From Roseburia sp. (GTDB lineage: Bacteria > Bacillota > Clostridia > Oscillospirales > Ruminococcaceae): 39,269 nucleotides of DNA. Under the pieces are notes generated by a model. The model was given only the letters and a program-made list of their open reading frames with translations. It was not told the origin of the DNA and searched no databases. A program made the translations under genes and the position numbers. Location of the stretch: positions 1 through 39,269 of the forward strand of contig JAMPCH010000024.1 in assembly GCA_023666265.1 (NCBI GenBank), written 5' to 3'. Of the stretch, positions 32,913 to 39,269 are shown piece after piece (position 1 is the first letter of the stretch; every line of letters starts with the position of its first letter).

Positions 32913-33173
32913 ATCACGCCTGTATACGCAGGCGTGATACAGCTTGTCGAAAAACCTCCCTTTGGTCGGTTTTTCGACAAGCTGTCGCCGATTTTTGGCG
33001 TAGCCAAAAATCTAAAGCCGCAAAAATTCTTTGAATTTTTGCGGCTTTAGGCTATGATCTTGATTTGAGGGAAAACCCTGATGGTTTTCCCTCAAGCACC
33101 TTTTCCTTCCGAAATAAGCCGATTTTGACTTTTAAAACAGTCTAAATCACGTCCGTGTACACAGGTGTGATAC
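32913..33173. repeat. Mosaic of six tandem hairpins in the intergenic region
   Basis: Six palindromes lie end to end: 32913-32938 (10-base-pair stem), 32941-32983 (16 base pairs, perfect), 32990-33012 (10), 33012-33050 (18, perfect, three-base loop), 33065-33095 (13, perfect) and 33146-33171 (imperfect). The first and last are diverged copies of the same 28-base unit (32913-32940 and 33146-33173, about 22 of 28 bases alike). It lies between two converging genes. The fourth hairpin is followed by ATTTTTGG on the minus strand and could end the infC-rpmI-rplT transcript. Confidence 0.8.
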
Positions 33174-33185
33174 GCCTTTTTTATT

Positions 33186-33539
33186 TTATAGAGCGGCTTT
33201 CGCCTTTTCGCATAAAGCCGTAAAGCCCGCCGCGTCGTTGATCGCGATCTCGGAAAGCATCTTACGGTTCAGCCCGATATTCGCCTTCTTTAACCCGTTG
33301 ATAAATGTCGAATAATTCATCCCGTTAAGCTTACAAGCCGCGGAAATACGCGTGATCCAAAGCTTACGAAAGTCTCTCTTTTTGAGCCGACGACTGATAT
33401 AGGCGTACTGACCCGATTTCCATACCGCCTCTTTGGCGGTCTTAAAGAGCTTAGATTTACCGCCCCAATACCCCTTCGCGAGTTTTAACGTTTTATTTCT
33501 TCTTTTGCGTGTCGCTAACGCGCCTTTGATACGTGCCAT
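33186..33539 (-). CDS. rplT: 50S ribosomal protein L20
   Basis: A 117-residue L20, the early assembly protein of the large subunit and often the autoregulator of its own operon. Standard features are [24 protein letters not shown] sequence, [17 protein letters not shown] and [26 protein letters not shown] precedes the ATG. It is the last gene of infC-rpmI-rplT and ends next to the hairpin block. Confidence 0.98.
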   Translation of the reverse strand: MARIKGALATRKRRNKTLKLAKGYWGGKSKLFKTAKEAVWKSGQYAYISRRLKKRDFRKLWITRISAACKLNGMNYSTFINGLKKANIGLNRKMLSEIAINDAAGFTALCEKAKAAL

Positions 33540-33634
33540 TTTATAGCCCTTCCTTTCTTTCCGCGGTCGTCCGTTCCCGTTTTCGTTTTATAAGAACAGA
33601 TCCGCTTTTACCCGATGAGATCCTCCGCCGTCTT

Positions 33635-33841
33635 TTACTTCGCGTAAGGCATCAACGCCTTTACCTCCGCGACGTTCGTGCTGTCACAGTAGCCCGCCGC
33701 GCGGTTCACTCTCTTACGCTTGGTATCCTTTTGCGTCAGTCTGTGACGGCGGTTCGTGCGCTGATACTTGATCTTACCGGTCGCCGTAAACTTAAAGCGC
33801 TTTTTCGCTCCGCTATGCGTTTTCATCTTATTCTTTGCCAT
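33635..33841 (-). CDS. rpmI: 50S ribosomal protein L35
   Basis: A 68-residue basic protein starting [17 protein letters not shown], with [18 protein letters not shown] typical of L35. An ideal AAGGAGG lies before the ATG. It is in the invariant infC-rpmI-rplT order, starting 5 bases after the infC stop. Confidence 0.98.
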   Translation of the reverse strand: MAKNKMKTHSGAKKRFKFTATGKIKYQRTNRRHRLTQKDTKRKRVNRAAGYCDSTNVAEVKALMPYAK

Positions 33842-33846
33842 CGTGT

Positions 33847-34434
33847 TCAGTCCTCCTTATTTGATTGCGCCGCCTGTTGTCCGACGCTTGTTTTTGCCTT
33901 TTTCGCCGCCGCGATCGCCGCCTTTGGCGCGAGGACGGTCATATAGTTACGCCCCTCGAGCTTCGCGGGCTTTTCGGAAGCGCCGTATTCAGCGCATGCG
34001 TCGAGAAACCGCTTCATCAGATCCTCGCCGAGATTCATATGCGAGAGCTCGCGCGCGCGGCGAAAGCGTACCTTGATCCGTACCTTATCGCCGTTTTTAA
34101 GGAACTTGATCGCCTGGTTCGCCTTGGTATTGAAATCGTTCGTATCGATGTTGAGCGACATCTGGATCTCTTTGAGCTCCGCCTGTTTTTGGTTTTTACG
34201 GGATTCCTTTTCCCGCTTCGACTGCTCAAAGCGATACTTACCATAGTCCATGATGCGACAGACCGGGGGATTACCCTGCGGCGCGATCAATACGAGGTCG
34301 AGGTCGGATTGTTCCGCGCGGGATAAGGCTTCGCGCGTCGGCATCACGCCGAGCTGTTCCCCGTCCGCGCCGATCACGCGTACTTCTTTTTCGCGAATCT
34401 CCTCGTTGATGAGTAGTTCTTTTGCGCTGATGAT
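33847..34434 (-). CDS. infC: Translation initiation factor IF-3, probable AUC start
   Basis: A 195-residue IF-3, which checks the start codon and keeps ribosomal subunits apart. The N-terminal domain reads [20 protein letters not shown], with [21 protein letters not shown] before the linker and [18 protein letters not shown] in the C-terminal domain. No ATG, GTG or TTG fits the SD. An ATC at 34434 lies five bases after AAGGGAG and gives the usual N-terminus. IF-3 genes often use AUU/AUC starts, which IF-3 itself discriminates against, giving autoregulation. A longer frame to 34512 has no SD and no conserved sequence. Confidence 0.95.
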   Translation of the reverse strand: MISAKELLINEEIREKEVRVIGADGEQLGVMPTREALSRAEQSDLDLVLIAPQGNPPVCRIMDYGKYRFEQSKREKESRKNQKQAELKEIQMSLNIDTNDFNTKANQAIKFLKNGDKVRIKVRFRRARELSHMNLGEDLMKRFLDACAEYGASEKPAKLEGRNYMTVLAPKAAIAAAKKAKTSVGQQAAQSNKED

Positions 34435-34499
34435 ACACACTCCCTTTCGTGTAACCGATACGATTTTCCGAGGCGTATGCCCCGGCGAAAAAAGCCAAA

Positions 34500-34527
34500 A
34501 CAAAAAGCGCAAGGAACTCCCGCGCTT
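34500..34527 (-). terminator. Probable leader attenuator of infC-rpmI-rplT
   Basis: Between promoter and infC, the minus strand has a hairpin (AAGCGC with GCGCTT, 34505-34527) followed by TTTTTGTTTT. In Bacillus the operon is controlled by L20 through a leader terminator. The position here, about 110 bases into a 200-base leader, fits the same scheme, but I cannot verify an L20-binding fold. Confidence 0.6.
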
Positions 34528-34643
34528 AAAAAATCCATATCACACCGTTATGCAACGTGAATTTCATAAACAACCGCGTCCGACAGCCCGAGAGCGCCGA
34601 CGGGTGAGAGTAAATCTGCTTTCTGTTTATAAATGCCTGTATT

Positions 34644-34672
34644 ATTATAGCGCGGACGGCGGGATTTGTCAA
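34644..34672 (-). promoter_or_regulatory. Consensus sigma-A promoter for infC-rpmI-rplT
   Basis: A perfect TTGACA (34667-34672) and TATAAT (34644-34649) with a 17-base spacer on the minus strand. Transcription would begin near 34637, giving an unusually long leader of about 200 bases, in keeping with attenuation. The rest of the gap up to 34820 has GC-rich hairpins but no supported gene. Confidence 0.92.
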
Positions 34673-34820
34673 GTACCTTTTTTTATTTTTTCGGAATTTT
34701 TTCTCCATAGGCGGGCGATCCCGTGCGCCGACGGCGTTTTCGCCGATCTCGGGGAAGTCGCTTTTCCCTCCCCGGGGCGGTCATTCGTCGGAAGCCGAAG
34801 ACTTTCGTCCCCCTATCCGC

Positions 34821-35816
34821 TCAATCGCGGAGGATCGTCTCGATCTCGTCGATCTCGCGGTCGGTGAAGTCGAGCCGCTCGATACAGCGGACGTTCTCCT
34901 CGATCTGCTCGCTTCGGCTCGCCCCGATCAATACGGTCGTGACCGCCGGGTTTCTCAATACCCAAGAGAGCGCCATTTGAGAGAGCTTCTGTTCCCTAAG
35001 GGCGGCGACGGCGTTGAGGCGGTTTAATCGGGTCACCGTTTTTTCGTCGAGCTGACTGCCGATCCACGTCGCGCCCTTCCCCACCCGCGAATCGGCGGGA
35101 ACGCCCTTTAGATAGCGGTCGGTGAGAAAGCCCTGATACAGCGGGGAAAAAACGGCGAGACCGATCCCCGCCTCCCGCGCGTATTCGTCGAGCTTATCGC
35201 CCTCGATCCAACGGTTGAGCATGGAGTAAGAGGGCTGGTTCACGATGAACGGCGTTTTCAGCTCGCGTAAGATCGCGCCGATCGCCTCGGTCTGTTCGCG
35301 GTTATAATTCGAGATCCCGACATAGAGCGCCTTCCCGCTCCTGACCGCGCGGTCGAGCGCGAGCGCCGTTTCCTCGAGCGGGGTCTCGGGGTCGTAAATA
35401 TGATGATAAAAAATGTCGACATAGTCGAGCTTTAGGCGCTTTAGGCTCTGGTCGAGCGAGGCGGTGAGATATTTCAGCGAGCCGTTTCGATCCCCGTAAG
35501 GACCCTCCCACATCTCATAGCCCGCCTTCGTCGAGATACAAAGCTCGTCGCGATAGCGCATCAACCCGCCCTCGAGGATCCTTCCGAAATTTTCCTCGGC
35601 GCTCCCGTTATAGGGGTGTCCGTAGTTATTCGCGAGGTCAAAATGGGTGATCCCGAGGTCAAAGGCGGTATGGACCATTTTTTCCATTTCGGAGAAGGGG
35701 CTTTTGCTCCCGAAATTCTGCCAAAGCCCGAGCGACACGGCGGGGAGCTTTAAGCCGCTCTTCCCACAGCGTCGATAGATCATTTTTTCATAGCGTTTTT
35801 CGTTCGGCGTATACAT
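34821..35816 (-). CDS. YghZ/Gpr-type aldo/keto reductase (L-glyceraldehyde-3-phosphate reductase family)
   Basis: A 331-residue aldo/keto reductase closely resembling E. coli YghZ (AKR14), which reduces L-glyceraldehyde 3-phosphate and methylglyoxal with NADPH. Visible matches are RRCGKSGLKLPAVSLGLW, FDLGITHFDLANNYG with catalytic Asp and Tyr, the ISTKAGYEMW Lys, FYHHIYDPETPLEET His, and VLIGASRSEQIEENV for NADP binding. It has no Fe-S domain, unlike the reductase at 346-1479. AAGGAAGG precedes the ATG at 35816. It has its own promoter and stands alone. Confidence 0.93.
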   Translation of the reverse strand: MYTPNEKRYEKMIYRRCGKSGLKLPAVSLGLWQNFGSKSPFSEMEKMVHTAFDLGITHFDLANNYGHPYNGSAEENFGRILEGGLMRYRDELCISTKAGYEMWEGPYGDRNGSLKYLTASLDQSLKRLKLDYVDIFYHHIYDPETPLEETALALDRAVRSGKALYVGISNYNREQTEAIGAILRELKTPFIVNQPSYSMLNRWIEGDKLDEYAREAGIGLAVFSPLYQGFLTDRYLKGVPADSRVGKGATWIGSQLDEKTVTRLNRLNAVAALREQKLSQMALSWVLRNPAVTTVLIGASRSEQIEENVRCIERLDFTDREIDEIETILRD

Positions 35817-35916
35817 CGTCGTCCTTCCTTTCCCTGTCCTTCCTTTTGGGAAGGCGTGCGCTTTCGCGTTTTTTCGATATACGGATGCGGTCGCGTTTCC
35901 CCGCTTTTATGACCCT

Positions 35917-35946
35917 ATCATACCATAAAAAGGGAGGGGTTGTCAA
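35917..35946 (-). promoter_or_regulatory. Sigma-A promoter for the YghZ-type reductase
   Basis: On the minus strand TTGACA (35941-35946), an 18-base spacer and TATGAT (35917-35922), about 100 bases before the start codon. Confidence 0.8.
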
Positions 35947-36107
35947 GAGCGACCGAGGTCGTGAAAGCGAACGCCTTCCCCAAATAAAAAACAAGCGCCA
36001 TAAATTACCACCGACCCGAGCGGAATATCGGGGCGGCGGCGGTCAATACTTTTTTTGTAAGAAATTCGGGCATGATGTTCCACCGTGCCCTGTGGGGAGT
36101 GATCGGC

Positions 36108-36878
36108 TTGTATTACGGGAAGGTAGAGATCAGCGGCATCAACACCTCGAAGCTGAAGGTATTAAAGGAATCGGAAAAGGTCGAGCTTTTAAAGCGGACG
36201 GCTCAGGGCGACGAAAAGGCGCGCGAGGAGCTTATCAACGGGAATTTAAGGCTCGTTTTGAGCGTGATCCAGCGCTTCTCGGGGCGCGGCGAAAATCCCG
36301 ACGATCTGTTTCAGGTCGGGTGTATCGGGCTGATCAAGGCGATCGACAATTTTTCGCTCGAGTATAACGTGCGGTTCTCTACTTACGCCGTCCCGATGAT
36401 CCTCGGCGAGATCAAGCGCCATATCCGCGACTCGGGACAGATCCGCGTGAGCCGCTCGCTCCGCGACCTCGCCTACCGCGCCATGCAGGCGAAGGAACAG
36501 CTCACCGCCGAGAAAAAGCGAGAGCCGACGATCGAGGAGATCTCCGACGCGATCGGCTCAAAGCGCGAGGAGGTCGTGATCGCGCTCGAGGCGATCTCAG
36601 AGCCGATCTCGCTTTATGAGCCGGTTTTTTCCGAGGCGGGCGATACGATCTATGTGATGGATCAGATCGGCGACAAAAACGACGACACGAACTGGCTCGA
36701 GGAGATCGCGCTCAAGGAGGCGATCGCGGCGCTCGGGAGCCGCGAAAAACGGATCTTGAACCTACGGTTCTTTCAGGGAAAGACCCAAGTCGAGGTCGCG
36801 AACGAGATCGGGATCAGCCAAGCGCAAGTCTCGCGGCTCGAGAAGGGCGCTTTAAATAAGATCAAAAAGCAGATATAG
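36108..36878 (+). CDS. sigG: RNA polymerase sporulation sigma factor SigG
   Basis: A 256-residue sigma-70 family protein of the sporulation group. The N-terminus KVEISGINTSKLKVLKE and ELINGNLRLVLSVIQRF, DDLFQVGCIGLIKAIDNF, VRFSTYAVPMILGEIKRH (region 2), IRVSRSLRDLAYRAM (region 3), and FFQGKTQVEVANEIGISQAQVSRLEKGAL (region 4) match sigma-G rather than sigma-F. It directs late forespore genes. I chose a TTG at 36108 with GGGGAG eight bases upstream. ATGs at 36072 and 36075 lack an SD. No spoIIGA-sigE pair lies upstream, and no clear sigma-A or forespore promoter is visible. Confidence 0.93.
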   Translation: MYYGKVEISGINTSKLKVLKESEKVELLKRTAQGDEKAREELINGNLRLVLSVIQRFSGRGENPDDLFQVGCIGLIKAIDNFSLEYNVRFSTYAVPMILGEIKRHIRDSGQIRVSRSLRDLAYRAMQAKEQLTAEKKREPTIEEISDAIGSKREEVVIALEAISEPISLYEPVFSEAGDTIYVMDQIGDKNDDTNWLEEIALKEAIAALGSREKRILNLRFFQGKTQVEVANEIGISQAQVSRLEKGALNKIKKQI

Positions 36879-36900
36879 ATCGTATAATGGCGACGAGATA

Positions 36901-36951
36901 GCCCCGCCTCTTGGGAAGGTTTTTCCTTTCCATGGGGCGGGGTTGGGTTTT
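36901..36951 (+). terminator. Rho-independent terminator of sigG
   Basis: A CCCCGCC/GGCGGGG stem (36902-36908 with 36936-36942) enclosing a second GGGAAGG/CCTTTCC hairpin is followed by TTGGGTTTTT, about 25 bases after the sigG stop. The next 100 bases hold no supported gene. Confidence 0.78.
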
Positions 36952-37054
36952 TGATTTTGGGAAGGGATCGGTCGGCGGGTCACGCCTTCTTTTTATTCGG
37001 CATCACGAACACTCGGCACATCAAGTATCAAGGATATTGTCCGCCATCGCCGTA

Positions 37055-37786
37055 TCAGACGATACGGCGATCGAACGTTTTTATCGCGCCTTCGTCATAT
37101 AAAAACGAGATCTTCTCCGCGACGTAAAGCTTCGCCGGGACGGGAAACGGCGGCTTTACGCCCGTCAGCTCCCCACCACGCAATTTCTTCGCCCCCGCCA
37201 AAACGTAGGAAACGGCGTCGGGCGTAAGAGGACAATCGCTGTGCGAGGGGTAAATGATCCGTATTTCGTCCTTCATTTTCATGATTTTTTCCAACGAAGC
37301 GATCAGCTCGGGGAAATCTCTGCCTTCGCCGAACATATACATCATTCCGTTCTGGATACTGTCCCCCGAGATCAAGATCCCCTTTTCGCGCTCCAGCAAC
37401 ATAATGCTCCCCGCCGTATGTCCCGGGGTCAAGAACACCTCGAATTTCCAAAAACCGAGGTCAAACTCGTCCCCCTCGGATAGAGGTAAAACGTTTCCCC
37501 CGGTACTGCCCTCGGGCACGTTTCATGCGTATCGTTCTTTTTCGGCGGGGTGGATATAAATTTCGGAAAAGCTACCGTTTCCGCCCACGTGGTCGGGATC
37601 GGCGTGCGTATTCACCACAAAAACCGGCAACATCGTCAGGTCTCTTACGATCTCCCCGATCGGAATGTCTCCGAACCCCGTATCCACCAGCATTGCCCGT
37701 TCCGCGCCTTCAAACAGGAAGGCTCTTACGCCGCCGTTCTCGATCCGCCAAAAGCGGTCTTGTTCTTGGATGATTTTTTGTTCCAT
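37055..37786 (-). pseudogene. MBL-fold metallo-hydrolase interrupted by an in-frame TGA
   Basis: Two pieces of one metallo-beta-lactamase-fold protein lie in the same reading frame. The first 87 residues carry the VDTGFGD start of the fold and the metal motif THADPDHVGGN. After ERYA comes TGA (37523-37525), then NVPEG and the rest of the fold: TPGHTAGSIM, ISGDSI, YPSHSD and a C-terminal helix. Without the TGA the product would be about 243 residues, a normal length. A CGA-to-TGA change would explain it. The second piece lacks a good SD. The gene has a promoter and an AAGGAG SD. The stop of the second piece sits in an 11-base-pair hairpin (37046-37071). Confidence 0.85.
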
Positions 37787-37832
37787 TGTCTACGCTCCTT
37801 GTCCGATCAATCGAAATGTTTTTCCTACCTTT

Positions 37833-37861
37833 ATTTTATCACACGGGCGGATAAATTGCAA
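37833..37861 (-). promoter_or_regulatory. Probable promoter of the broken MBL-fold gene
   Basis: On the minus strand TTGCAA (37856-37861), a 17-base spacer and TAAAAT (37833-37838), about 45 bases before the start. Its -35 box touches the edge of the IS3 relic. Confidence 0.55.
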
Positions 37862-38349
37862 TGGGGTTTAAAAAAATGCGCGATCTCACGGCAGAAAGGT
37901 ACTGCGAAAAATGTGTCACGGGCATCACGGTGGTGCTCGCGAAGAACGTAAAATTGTACGTTTCGGCGATTTTTGATTGTTACGATTTATTTGTGGAAGG
38001 GATCTCGCCGGCAGATCATATGCGAGCCGAGCTATGTGTCCAAACCGTAGAAAGCGCCTGCCAAAGCTTTGGGGAAATGCGCGGCGCGATCCTCCATTCG
38101 GATCGCGGAAGTCGGTGCACAAGCGAAAAATTTCGCCGTTCGATCGCGGGTTTCGGAATAGTCCAAAGCATGAACAGCGCCGGCGGGAAATGCCATGATA
38201 ACGTCCGTTGCGAAAGCATGTGGGCGCGGATGAAGGAGGAGCTGTTCTATTTGCGCGGACGCAAACCTGAAAATTTTACGGTCGATGAGCTGAAAACCCT
38301 TAACTCGAACTTTTTGAGAAAATTGTGTCAAGGGATATTGACAAAATAA
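37861..38349 (+). pseudogene. IS3-family transposase (orfB) relic
   Basis: An open frame of 162 residues matching the middle of an IS3/IS150-type orfB integrase: TAERYCEKCVTGIT, KLYVSAIFDCYD, AILHSDRGSRCTSEKFR, MNSAGGKCHDNVRCESMWARMKEELFY and VDELKTL. The N-terminal part of orfB, orfA and both IS ends are missing. The first catalytic Asp, normally in TDIT, is Gly here (VTGIT), and similarity stops after VDELKTL (about 38310). The family's usual C-terminus is replaced by unrelated residues. It is dead and abuts the fragment on the other strand. Confidence 0.85.
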
Positions 38350-38785
38350 CCACTCCTTGTTTTCGAATTCGGAAGTTGCGATCCCGCCGCGAATGTTGAG
38401 CATATGCGTCCGTCCAACCTTTTCCAAATCGCTCGCGTCCTCGATGAGCGTGAACCTGTCAAGATTGAACGTAAGGTTGATAAGGCTTTTCAACCCCCAA
38501 CCGATGTTCACCTCGTCGCAGGTCAGCGCCGCGAAAAATTGCTTGCATTCCAACTCGTCCATGCCGTCCAAGCGCTTAGCAAGATAGTTCAGCGCTTCCA
38601 AACTTACCTCGCAGTCCTCCAACCCCGACAGCTCCGAGGGTTCTATGCTTGTAACCGTAGCGGCGGGGCAGAGGTGTTCGGGGTTCATGCGCAGCTCGTC
38701 AAGCCACTTTGAGAGCTGCTTCTCCGAACACGGGAAATGTCATCTCCGTGATGTACGGAGAACTTTGAATTGTTGCTTTGATCAT
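38345..38785 (-). pseudogene. Frameshifted, truncated mobile-element protein (possible ArdA-like accessory gene)
   Basis: Starting at an ATG (38785) with an ideal GGAGG SD, the frame reads MIKATIQSSPYITEMTFP. It shifts at a CCC run near 38732-38734; removing one base restores CSEKQLSKWLDELRMNPEH and the long stretch with CEVSLEALNYLAKRLDGMDE, GLKSLINLTFNLDRF and ASDLEKVGRTHMLNIRGG. I recall such proteins from integrative elements of gut Clostridia, often labelled antirestriction, but cannot confirm the family. It is cut off near 38348 where the IS3 relic begins. The open frame then runs on antisense to the relic, which is not meaningful. Confidence 0.6.
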
Positions 38786-38831
38786 GTTGTTCCTCCAAAA
38801 ATGTATTTGCGTTTCCCGAATTTAGTCGGAA

Positions 38832-38888
38832 AACAGAAAAAGCGCTTGCAAATCATCTCTCATCGCTAAGAGACCATTTACAAGCGCT
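38832..38888 (-). terminator. Terminator-like repeat, unit A
   Basis: A stem of about 20 base pairs with three mismatches (AGCGCTTG...CAAGCGCT outer arms at 38841-38848 and 38881-38888) is followed on the minus strand by TTTTCTGTT. Its arm containing GAGACCATTTACAAGCGCT closely resembles that of unit B at 38990-39045. Confidence 0.65.
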
Positions 38889-38989
38889 TTATATTTATAT
38901 ATGTGCAATCTGCACAATTTCAACCGCGAAAATTTTGTTGCTAAAAGGGTTCAAGTCACGTCCAAATCTTTTTAGTAACATCTTCGGGC

Positions 38990-39045
38990 AACAAAAAAGC
39001 GCCCATGAGTGTCCCCTCATAAATGAGAGACCATTCACAGGCGCT
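38990..39045 (-). terminator. Terminator-like repeat, unit B
   Basis: A long stem with outer AGCGCC/GGCGCT arms (38998-39020 with 39023-39045, about 17 of 23 positions pairing) is followed on the minus strand by TTTTTTGT. It may end the tRNA-Asn transcript, although it lies about 170 bases downstream. It shares a GAGAGACCATT..CA.GCGCTT arm with unit A. Confidence 0.65.
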
Positions 39046-39148
39046 TGGGCATATTTACCAAAATCGACTTGAAAAATTTTACAAGGGAGGGTTCAAGTCC
39101 ACTTTCGTGTCGAAAATATCTACGGTGTGTGATTTCCTTTTTTCACAA

Positions 39149-39196
39149 ATTTTTTGCCCACAAACGGCTTTGTACCGCCGTTTGTGGGCAAAAAAT
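39149..39196. repeat. Perfect 20-base-pair palindrome beside tRNA-Asn
   Basis: Arms at 39149-39168 and 39177-39196 are exact reverse complements around an eight-base loop. The T run lies before the stem and the A run after it on both strands, so it is not a standard intrinsic terminator. Unit A has no equivalent, which suggests an insertion into unit B. Confidence 0.75.
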
Positions 39197-39215
39197 CTTT
39201 TTAGTAACGATTAGT

Positions 39216-39269
39216 TGGCTCCCCCTACTGGACTTGAACCAGTGACATCTTGATTAACAGTCAAGCGCT
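39216..39269 (-). tRNA. tRNA-Asn (GUU), 5' part cut off by window edge
   Basis: On the minus strand the visible part runs from the end of the D arm through an anticodon loop with GTT, a T arm with GGTTCAAGTCC, the AGGGGGA acceptor strand, discriminator G and an encoded CCA (39216-39218). This matches asparagine tRNA. The 5' third lies beyond the window. Confidence 0.92.

Larger units (their letters stand above)
38964..39208. repeat. Direct repeats flanking the terminator-like unit next to tRNA-Asn
   Basis: The 16-base sequence AAATCTTTTTAGTAAC occurs exactly at 38964-38979 and 39193-39208, the second only eight bases from the tRNA-Asn CCA end. A further 11-base repeat GGGTTCAAGTC lies at 38947-38957 and 39089-39099. 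Together with terminator-like units A and B they indicate a duplicated segment, possibly attachment-site debris. The stretch 38786-39215 holds these repeats and no gene I can support. Confidence 0.65.

Noticed and set aside
32913-33173. CRISPR array in the repeat-rich intergenic block
   Set aside because: The hairpins differ in sequence and length, and spacers of uniform size between identical repeats are absent.
34526-34708. A 60-codon frame across the infC promoter, with a short MKFTLHNGVIWIF leader peptide in its 3' part
   Set aside because: The longer frame would start upstream of the promoter. The short leader peptide has no SD and no run of codons for one amino acid, so a peptide attenuator is not supported.
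36030-36107. A sigma-F or sigma-G promoter before sigG
   Set aside because: GAATA and CATGATG-like strings occur, but not with the spacing and bases of the forespore consensus, so no promoter is claimed.
36985-37045. A short minus-strand frame ending MPNKKKA downstream of the MBL gene
   Set aside because: It is under 20 codons after an in-frame stop, has no SD and matches nothing I know.
37490-37530. Selenocysteine at the TGA of the MBL-fold gene
   Set aside because: Only a tiny possible hairpin follows the TGA and no bacterial SECIS-like loop with the expected spacing is visible. The site does not lie in a metal-binding motif.
38032-38344. Minus-strand continuation of the frameshifted mobile-element gene over the IS3 relic
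   Set aside because: The residues are antisense to conserved transposase sequence. Family similarity ends near 38348, so the continued frame is accidental.
38940-39110. tRNA fragments suggested by GGTTCAAGTC
   Set aside because: The flanking bases do not form T-arm stems, no acceptor or anticodon arm is present, and the repeats are opposite in orientation to tRNA-Asn.

Overview
The window looks like a GC-rich chromosome segment of an anaerobic, spore-forming member of Clostridia (Bacillota). This is inferred from gene content: a sporulation sigma-G gene, TrmFO, an IspH-S1 fusion, the long Firmicutes-type GalT, an aldo/keto reductase with two 4Fe-4S clusters, CD1247- and YqeG-family genes, and strong AAGGAGG-type ribosome binding sites. 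Nearly all genes lie on the minus strand. Plus-strand exceptions are a GH5 glycosidase, a small membrane protein, sigG and a dead IS3 transposase. I see no CRISPR array, intact prophage, intact transposon or toxin-antitoxin pair. Most of the window is conserved housekeeping DNA.

Layout. 1-205: tRNA-Glu (cut by the window edge) and tRNA-Met with a consensus promoter. 346-5534: a minus operon of a zinc-ribbon membrane protein, a PF06541-type membrane protein, an HD-domain protein, galT and a ferredoxin-type aldo/keto reductase, behind one strong sigma-A promoter. 5722-7206: a membrane-anchored S41 peptidase-like protein. 7271-10749: cmk, plsC and ispH-S1 with their promoter. 10793-11932: a divergent GH5 gene with its own promoter and terminator. 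11952-12787: ribU behind an FMN riboswitch and terminator. 12834-14037: efp and a CD1247-family gene. 14075-17032: yqeG, an endonuclease IV-like gene, aroQ and an M24 peptidase. 17212-17491: rpsU with its promoter. 17495-19902: rdgB-yhbY-nadD-yqeK-rsfS, with overlapping or nearly touching genes. 19978-20149: a MITE-like repeat. 20149-31673: trmH-topA-trmFO-plsX-rnc-radical SAM-smc-ftsY. 31712-31938: a second, inverted copy of the repeat. 31969-32907: an unknown membrane protein. 32913-33173: an intergenic block of six hairpins. 33186-34672: infC-rpmI-rplT with promoter and probable attenuator. 34821-35946: a YghZ/Gpr-type aldo/keto reductase. 36108-36951: sigG. 37055-39215: decayed accessory DNA, with a metallo-hydrolase broken by an in-frame TGA, an IS3 transposase relic, a frameshifted mobile-element gene and duplicated terminator-like repeats. 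39216-39269: tRNA-Asn, cut by the window edge.

How the genes work together: the core clusters cover envelope lipid synthesis (plsX, plsC), isoprenoids (ispH), nucleotide and NAD metabolism (cmk, rdgB, nadD), translation (infC, rpmI, rplT, rpsU, efp, rsfS, yhbY, the S1-domain protein), tRNA/rRNA modification (trmFO, trmH), chromosome and membrane-protein maintenance (smc, topA, ftsY) and flavin uptake (ribU). The most unusual signals are not new protein systems. They are a two-copy inverted MITE-like family placed at gene starts and stops, a block of tandem palindromes, an apparent internal translation start that could free the S1 protein from the IspH-S1 fusion, and a mobile-element graveyard beside tRNA-Asn. 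I did not find a convincing undescribed defence or mobile system. All calls are by eye, without database searches.
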